DNA from: JAVKFF01 sp040226215
GTDB taxonomy: Bacteria; Pseudomonadota; Alphaproteobacteria; DSM-16000; Inquilinaceae
Assembly: GCA_040226215.1 (NCBI GenBank)
Contig: JAVKFF010000179.1
Coordinates: forward strand, 1 to 27,587
Direction: 5' to 3'
Length of the DNA: 27,587 nt
Of this stretch, positions 22,958 through 27,587 are shown one piece after another; the stretch's first letter is position 1, and each line of letters opens with the position of its first letter. The notes beneath the pieces were generated by a model. It searched no databases, was not told where the DNA came from, and was given only the letters and a program-made list of their open reading frames with translations. Position numbers and translations under genes: made by a program.

Positions 22958-23536
22958 ATGAGTGCCTTTGCTGAGCGGCTTGCCCGCCTGGTCGGCGTGC
23001 TGGCGGCCATCGCCCTGATCGTTATCTTCTTCCTGCCCTGGGTGGCGCCGCGCGGCCTGCTGGAGGCGCTGCCGCCGCTGTCCGGCTTCGACCTGTTCAA
23101 GGTTCGGCTCGATGCCGGCCATGAACTGATGGGCATGATGGAGCGGGCGCGCCAGGAAGGTGGTTTCCTGATCGGACAGATCGTCGACCCTATGGAGCGC
23201 GCGCTCGCCAATCCCCGCTACCAGGGGCCGATGACGGCACTGCTGGCGATCGGCCTGATCCCGCTCTTCGGGCTCTTCACCCTCGTCTTCATGGCCCTGC
23301 GCTGGCCCTGGGAATGGCCGCTGATGATCGTCGGCACGGTCGTCGTCGGCGGCTATGTCGGGGCCCGCGTGTGGATCGGCTCCCAGGCCGTCGGCCCGAT
23401 GATCGAGGCCAATGCCGGCTTCGGGGCCGGTGCGACCGGCGGCGCGCTGGCGGGAGCCGCCGGCCTCGTCGCCGGAATCGCCCAGGTTGTCATCCGCGGC
23501 CGGCGAAGGAAGGCTGACCGCCGGTCGCGGGCCTGA
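22958..23536 (+). CDS. Small membrane protein with FFLPW/SGFDL motif, copy 1
   Basis: 192 residues, about four membrane segments: 11-28, 90-112, 118-138 and 155-178. After the first helix come FFLPW (24-28) and SGFDL (42-46), both also present in the next gene. Between helices 1 and 2 is an insert of about 40 residues. Helix 2 begins LAIGLIPLFGL, comparable to LILWLIPIFAV in copy 2. The tail is very basic (RGRRRKADRRSRA). No family was recognised. A GTG two codons earlier (22952) is a possible alternative start. It starts 58 bp after leuD and ends at a hairpin. Confidence 0.7.
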   Translation: MSAFAERLARLVGVLAAIALIVIFFLPWVAPRGLLEALPPLSGFDLFKVRLDAGHELMGMMERARQEGGFLIGQIVDPMERALANPRYQGPMTALLAIGLIPLFGLFTLVFMALRWPWEWPLMIVGTVVVGGYVGARVWIGSQAVGPMIEANAGFGAGATGGALAGAAGLVAGIAQVVIRGRRRKADRRSRA

Positions 23537-23541
23537 CGCCA

Positions 23542-23560
23542 AATCCGGTCAAACCGGATT
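23542..23560. terminator. Short hairpin after membrane protein copy 1
   Basis: AATCCGGT and ACCGGATT pair perfectly around a CAA loop, five bases after the stop. The element resembles a short palindrome often found between alphaproteobacterial genes; termination is possible but no T tract follows. Confidence 0.45.
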
Positions 23561-23703
23561 AATCGCGAATAGGTAGTCAAACGACCGACAGCACACGTCC
23601 TTGTGGATAAATTTCCGAGATCGGCCGATAATAGCGGCGGTTGTGATTCGGTTTCCGTCCAGCCACTGACACCAATCGACCGGATCGGATCTTGGGGGGT
23701 CAT

Positions 23704-24180
23704 ATGGATAATTCCGCAGTACGCTCACCGTCTTTCTGGGTGGCGATCGCTCTTCTCATCACCTTCTTCCTGCCCTGGCTGAGCATCATCATCATCAGCT
23801 TCTCGGGCTTCGATCTGGCGGCCGCGCCGTTCAGCGCCATCGGCGCGGCGGCAGGCGGCGAGGTGTATCTCGCCCTGATTCTCTGGCTGATCCCGATCTT
23901 CGCGGTCCTGGCCATCGTGTCGGTGGCGCGGGGCACCGGCAGCGGGCGGGTGTCCGTGCTGATCGCCAGCATCGTCGTGATCCTCACCTTCGTGATCTTC
24001 ATCATCGTCGGCTCCGACATGGCGAGCGGGTCCGGCGGCGAGGGCGCGCCGGCCGAAATGCAGATCGGCACCTTCGACGTGATCGGCATCGGCATGTGGA
24101 TCGCGCTGGTGGCCTCCGTCATCGGCGTGCTCGTCGCGCTGGGCGTGATCAAGGCACCGCGGACCACGTCCGCCGCCTGA
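23704..24180 (+). CDS. Small membrane protein with FFLPW/SGFDL motif, copy 2
   Basis: 158 residues, four membrane segments: near 11-31, 54-75, 81-103 and 127-150. FFLPW (21-25) and SGFDL (34-38) match copy 1, as does the LIPxF start of helix 2, so the two look like diverged paralogs. A short acidic loop (GSGGEGAPAE) lies before the last helix. No enzyme motif is visible. The ATG at 23704 follows GGGGGG with a short spacer. It starts 167 bp after copy 1; the less GC-rich spacer (23560-23640) could hold its promoter. A strong terminator follows, so it is probably not co-transcribed with leuB. Confidence 0.75.
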   Translation: MDNSAVRSPSFWVAIALLITFFLPWLSIIIISFSGFDLAAAPFSAIGAAAGGEVYLALILWLIPIFAVLAIVSVARGTGSGRVSVLIASIVVILTFVIFIIVGSDMASGSGGEGAPAEMQIGTFDVIGIGMWIALVASVIGVLVALGVIKAPRTTSAA

Positions 24181-24210
24181 GGCTATACCGGTTCATCACC
24201 GGCCTGGAAT

Positions 24211-24246
24211 GCGGCCGCCGGGTTCGCCCGGCGGCCGCTTTTCGTT
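24211..24246 (+). terminator. Strong intrinsic terminator before leuB
   Basis: GCGGCCGCCGGG-TTCG-CCCGGCGGCCGC is a perfect 12-bp stem with a stable tetraloop (24211-24238), followed by TTTTCGTT. It ends the transcript of membrane protein copy 2 and implies that leuB has its own promoter. Confidence 0.85.
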
Positions 24247-24276
24247 GACCCGTCGACCGTATCGGCGGCCTTTGCC

Positions 24277-24305
24277 TTGCATGCGCCGCCGCGACACGCT
24301 ACCCG
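24277..24305 (+). promoter_or_regulatory. Weak candidate leuB promoter
   Basis: TTGCATG (24277-24283), 14 bases, GCTACCCG (24298-24305) is loosely similar to the elements before leuC and gmd. Its position downstream of the terminator is right, but the match is poor. Confidence 0.22.
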
Positions 24306-24351
24306 AACGGCGTCGTGCAGATTCCGCCGCTGAAGGAGCGAAGGCGCCGCC

Positions 24352-25464
24352 ATGGCCAGCAACAAGAACATCCTCATTCTCGCCGGTGACGGCATCGGTC
24401 CGGAGGTCATGGCCGAGGTGGCCAAGGTGGCGGACTGGATGGGCCGCAACCGCGCCGTCCGCTTCGATCTCGCCGAGGAGCTGGTCGGCGGCTGCTCGAT
24501 CGACGCCAACGGCACGCCGCTCACCGATGCCGCCATGGCCAAGGCGCATGACGCCGACGCCGTGCTGCTGGGCGCGGTCGGCGGTCCGAAATGGGACACT
24601 GTCGACTTCGCCATCCGGCCGGAGGCCGGCCTCTTGCGTCTGCGCAAGGAGATGGACCTGTTCGCCAATCTGCGCCCGGCGCTGGTGTTCCCGGCGCTGG
24701 CCGACGCCTCGCCCCTGAAGCGCGAGATCGTCGAGGGCCTCGACATGATGATCGTGCGCGAGCTCACGAGCGGCGTCTATTTCGGCGAGCCGCGCGGCAT
24801 CCGCGACCTGGGCAATGGCGAGCGCGAGGGCGTCAACACCCAGCGCTACACCACGAGCGAGATCCGCCGCGTCGCCGCCGTCGCCTTCGAGCTCGCCCGC
24901 AAGCGCCGCAACCTCGTCCACTCCATGGAGAAGATGAACGTCATGGAGTCGGGCCGCCTGTGGCGCGAGGAGGTGACCAAGCTGCATGGCGAGCGCTATG
25001 CCGATGTCGAGCTGAAGCACATGCTGGCCGACAACGGCGCCATGCAGCTGGTGCGCTGGCCCAAGCAGTTCGACGTCATCGTCACCGACAACCTGTTCGG
25101 CGACCTCTTGTCGGACGAGGCGGCGCAGCTCACCGGCTCGCTGGGCATGCTGCCCTCCGCCTCGCTCGGCGCCGTCGACGATGCCGGCCGCCGCAAGGCG
25201 CTCTACGAGCCGGTGCACGGCTCCGCGCCCGACATCGCCGGCCAGGGCAAGGCCAATCCGCTGGCCACCCTGCTCTCCTTCGCCATGATGCTGCGCTACA
25301 GCTTCGACATGGGCACCGAGGCCGATTTGATGGAGACGGCCGCCGGCAACGTCCTCGACAAGGGCATCCGCACGCCGGACATCGCCGGCGACGCCATCAC
25401 CCCGGTCTCCACGGCCGAGATGGGCAGCGCCCTGATCGACGAGATGGCGCGCCTGGCTGGCTAG
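24352..25464 (+). CDS. leuB: 3-isopropylmalate dehydrogenase
   Basis: 370 residues. It oxidatively decarboxylates 3-isopropylmalate with NAD+ in leucine synthesis. Signatures are LAGDGIGPEV (10-19), GGPKWD, RPEAGLLRLRKEMDLFANLRP (89-109), YFGEPRG (143-149) and the metal-binding DNLFGDLLSDEA (246-257). Lys194 is kept, but the usual K-A-N motif reads K-M-N here (Met195). Length is normal. AAGGAG at 24333-24338 and AAGG at 24341-24344 precede the ATG. It follows a strong terminator and is followed after 28 bp by a glycosyltransferase, with which it may share a transcript by read-through. Confidence 0.97.
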   Translation: MASNKNILILAGDGIGPEVMAEVAKVADWMGRNRAVRFDLAEELVGGCSIDANGTPLTDAAMAKAHDADAVLLGAVGGPKWDTVDFAIRPEAGLLRLRKEMDLFANLRPALVFPALADASPLKREIVEGLDMMIVRELTSGVYFGEPRGIRDLGNGEREGVNTQRYTTSEIRRVAAVAFELARKRRNLVHSMEKMNVMESGRLWREEVTKLHGERYADVELKHMLADNGAMQLVRWPKQFDVIVTDNLFGDLLSDEAAQLTGSLGMLPSASLGAVDDAGRRKALYEPVHGSAPDIAGQGKANPLATLLSFAMMLRYSFDMGTEADLMETAAGNVLDKGIRTPDIAGDAITPVSTAEMGSALIDEMARLAG

Positions 25465-25492
25465 GGGCACCGACAGCGCCCGGACCGGTGCG

Positions 25493-26407
25493 ATGGCGCG
25501 GGAACAGCCGCTCGGCGTCGTCATCCCGGCCTTCGAGGCGGCGGAGACCATCGCCGCCACGCTCGAATCCCTGCTGCCGCTCGCCCGCCACATCGCCGGC
25601 ATCGTGGTCAGCGACGATGGCTCGAGCGATGGCACGGCGGAGGTGGCGCGCGCCTGGGCAGCGGCGCACGCCCTGCCGCTCCAGGTGGTGGCCGGCGCCA
25701 ATGCCGGCCCGGGCGTGGCGCGCGACCGCGGGCTCGACGCCGTCACGGGCGACTGGGTGCTGTTCCTCGACGCCGACGACCGCGTCCTTCCCGATGGCCT
25801 TTCGCGGCTGATCGAGACGGCACTGGCGGCCGCGCCCGACCGCGTCGCCATCGCCGGCGGCTACGAGGAGGTGATTGCGGGCGGTGAACGCCGCAGCCGC
25901 CTTCCCGCGACCGCGGAGACCATCGACGTGGTCCGCGCGCCCGGCCGCCTCGCCGACTGGATCCACCGCCGTGGGCCCGCCATCCATCTGGGCGCAACGC
26001 TGATCCGCCGCGACCGCCTGGTCCGCCCGGCCTTTCCGGAGAGCCGCGTGGGCGAGGACCGGGCCGCCCTCGCCGCCCTGTTCCTCGCCGGACCGGTCGA
26101 TGTGCTGCCGGTGGCGGCGCTTGCCTACCGGCTCGACGTCGGGCGGCAGTGGCGGCGCGAGGCGACGGCGGCCGACGACCTCCTGCGCTCCGCCGCCTTC
26201 GTCGCCCGGCACCTCGGCGCCTCGGCCCTCGACCCACGCCTCGCCGCCCGCCTGGCGCGCGCGGTCGAGGCCGACGCGCTGCTGACCGCCATGCGGGCCT
26301 GCGCCAAGGCCGGGGAGCGGCGCCGCGCCCGCGCCCTCTGGCGCCGCGCGGTCCGGCTCGCCCCGGCGACGGCGCTGCGCTGGCGCCACCTGCGCCGTGC
26401 CCTCTGA
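25493..26407 (+). CDS. Glycosyltransferase family 2
   Basis: 304 residues. The N-terminal GT-A domain has VVIPAFEAAETIAATLESLL, then VSDDGSSDGTAEVA (nucleotide-sugar contact) and the DxD-type FLDADDRV metal site (around residues 92-99). GPGVARDRGLDAVTGDW is the usual segment between them. The acceptor side has GEDRAALAALFLAG. The C-terminal about 80 residues are Arg/Ala-rich helices of unclear role. No membrane segment is evident. Donor and acceptor cannot be told. The ATG at 25493 lies 28 bp after leuB. Gmd downstream suggests a polysaccharide or O-antigen-like pathway. Confidence 0.88.
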   Translation: MAREQPLGVVIPAFEAAETIAATLESLLPLARHIAGIVVSDDGSSDGTAEVARAWAAAHALPLQVVAGANAGPGVARDRGLDAVTGDWVLFLDADDRVLPDGLSRLIETALAAAPDRVAIAGGYEEVIAGGERRSRLPATAETIDVVRAPGRLADWIHRRGPAIHLGATLIRRDRLVRPAFPESRVGEDRAALAALFLAGPVDVLPVAALAYRLDVGRQWRREATAADDLLRSAAFVARHLGASALDPRLAARLARAVEADALLTAMRACAKAGERRRARALWRRAVRLAPATALRWRHLRRAL

Positions 26408-26455
26408 CGCCTCCCGCCGACCGGTCATTCGGAAGGTCATGGGCCGGTTGCGCGG

Positions 26456-26483
26456 TTGAACCGGGCGGCGTTTCTGCTATTGC
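26456..26483 (+). promoter_or_regulatory. Candidate gmd promoter
   Basis: TTGAACC (26456-26462), 13 bases, GCTATTGC (26476-26483) fits the alphaproteobacterial TTGaCGS / GCTAnAwC pattern reasonably and has the same spacing as the leuC candidate. It lies about 70 bases before the ATG. Confidence 0.35.
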
Positions 26484-26551
26484 TCGCTTCCGAAACGGGG
26501 ACCGGCGCCCGCGCCGCCGCTTGGACACGAAGACGAAGGATCGCATCCGGC

Positions 26552-27586
26552 ATGACGAAGACGGCCCTGGTGACGGGCATCACGGGACAGGACGGCGCCT
26601 ATCTCGCCCGCGCGCTGCTCGAGCGGAGTTACCGCGTGGTCGGCGGCTACCGGCGCTCGGCCAGCGGCGGCATCTGGCGCCTGGAGGAGCTTGGCGTCGC
26701 CGACAAGGTGGAGATGCGCGAGCTGGAGCTGCTCGATTTCCCCTCGCTCTTCGAGCTCTTGAGCGAGCTCAAGCCCTACGCGCTCTTCAACCTCGCCGCC
26801 CAGAGCTTCGTCGGCACCTCCTTCGGCCAGGCGATCTCGACCAGCGAGACCAACTATCTGGGCCTGCTCAGGCTCCTGGAGATCATCCGCCTGGTCTCGC
26901 CGCAGACCCGCTTCTACCAGGCCTCCACCTCCGAGATGTTCGGCCATGTGCGCGAGACGCCGCAGAAGGAGACCACGCCCTTCTACCCGCGCAGCCCCTA
27001 CGGCGTCTCCAAGCTGGCGGCGCATTGGGCGGTGGTGAACCACCGCGAGAGCTTCGGCCTGCACGCCTCCTCCGGCATCCTGTTCAACCACGAATCGCCC
27101 CTGCGCGGGCTGCAGTTCGTCACCCGCAAGATCACCGCCCAGCTGGCCGAGGTGAAGCACGGCCACCGCGACCAGGTGCGCCTGGGCAACCTCTCGGCCA
27201 AGCGCGACTGGGGCTTCGCCGGCGACTATGTGGCGGCGATGATCGCCATGGTGGAGGCCGAGACGCCCGACGACTACGTCATCGCCACCGGCCGCACCTG
27301 GACGATCCGCGACTTCTGCCGCCGGGCCGGGGAGCGCCTGGGCATGGATATCGCCTTCGAGGGGGAGGGCGAGGCGGAGCGGGGCATCGACCGGCGGAGC
27401 GGCCGTCCCGTCATCGCCGTCGACCGCGCCTTCTTCCGCCCGGCGGAAGTCGACCTGCTTCTCGGCGATCCGGCCAAGGCGGCCGGGCGTCTCGGCTGGC
27501 GCGCCACGACCGACCTCGACGGCCTGGTCGACATGATGGCGGCCCGCGACGACGCCCGCGCCACCCTCGGCCCGATCACCGCCTGA
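26552..27586 (+). CDS. gmd: GDP-mannose 4,6-dehydratase
   Basis: 344 residues. It converts GDP-mannose to GDP-4-keto-6-deoxymannose, the precursor of GDP-fucose, GDP-rhamnose, perosamine and related surface sugars. The NADP-binding fold has TGITGQDGAYLA (8-19) and GGYRRSASG. The catalytic set is Thr126/Glu128 in STSEMFG with Tyr150 and Lys154 in YPRSPYGVSK. ILFNHESPLRG and RDWGFAGDYV are GMD-specific. The ATG at 26552 follows AAGGA and matches the usual N-terminus. The stop codon is complete just before the window end. The downstream reductase or aminotransferase that would define the final sugar lies outside. Confidence 0.96.
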   Translation: MTKTALVTGITGQDGAYLARALLERSYRVVGGYRRSASGGIWRLEELGVADKVEMRELELLDFPSLFELLSELKPYALFNLAAQSFVGTSFGQAISTSETNYLGLLRLLEIIRLVSPQTRFYQASTSEMFGHVRETPQKETTPFYPRSPYGVSKLAAHWAVVNHRESFGLHASSGILFNHESPLRGLQFVTRKITAQLAEVKHGHRDQVRLGNLSAKRDWGFAGDYVAAMIAMVEAETPDDYVIATGRTWTIRDFCRRAGERLGMDIAFEGEGEAERGIDRRSGRPVIAVDRAFFRPAEVDLLLGDPAKAAGRLGWRATTDLDGLVDMMAARDDARATLGPITA

Positions 27587-27587
27587 G

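Noticed and set aside
21898..23211. N-terminal extension of the antisense membrane protein to 723 codons
   Set aside because: The added part lies opposite leuD and its leader, is Arg/Gly-rich, and the ATG at 21897 has a good Shine-Dalgarno and the first helix.

Overview
The window is a chromosomal segment from a high-GC alphaproteobacterium, most likely Rhodospirillales-like. The assignment rests on gene content and order: an FzlA-type glutathione S-transferase close to gltB/gltD, trmD-rplS followed by leuC, leuD and leuB, and GltD/GltB cysteine patterns of the bacterial NADPH-dependent enzyme. No rRNA, tRNA, CRISPR array, phage or transposase gene was seen. Almost all long ORFs opposite the real genes are high-GC shadows.

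Region 1 (1-9254) is housekeeping: the tail of a membrane protein, a serine esterase and the undecaprenyl-diphosphatase uppP on the minus strand. Next come gltD, a small exported DUF2059-type protein and gltB on the plus strand, giving both subunits of NADPH-glutamate synthase. Region 2 (9255-14096) has two unknown membrane proteins, a probable fzlA (cell division), an exported TPR protein (minus), an atypical SDR epimerase-like protein and a small nitroreductase. Region 3 (14118-15398) is trmD-rplS, closed by a strong bidirectional terminator.

Region 4 (15422-19275) is an accessory block between rplS and leuC. It holds a secreted protein built from two copies of one domain, a JmjC/cupin-4 oxygenase, a short Tat-exported protein made of four 26-residue Asp/Gly repeats, and an XpaC-like membrane protein. 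The oxygenase and repeat protein form a compact unit with a candidate promoter, a leader hairpin and a perfect terminator. This is the best candidate for an undescribed system: a cytosolic hydroxylase with its own repetitive substrate, modified before Tat export. That link is inference.

Region 5 (19598-25464) carries leuC, leuD and leuB for leucine synthesis, interrupted by an antisense polytopic membrane protein and by two related four-helix membrane proteins. Region 6 (25493-27586) has a family-2 glycosyltransferase and GDP-mannose 4,6-dehydratase, the probable start of a surface-polysaccharide locus.

A recurring feature is short tandem repeats of 13-15 bp, each with a different unit, in or next to intergenic spaces (before gltB, after the repeat-protein gene, upstream of the XpaC-like gene, before leuD). 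Promoter calls are by eye and tentative.
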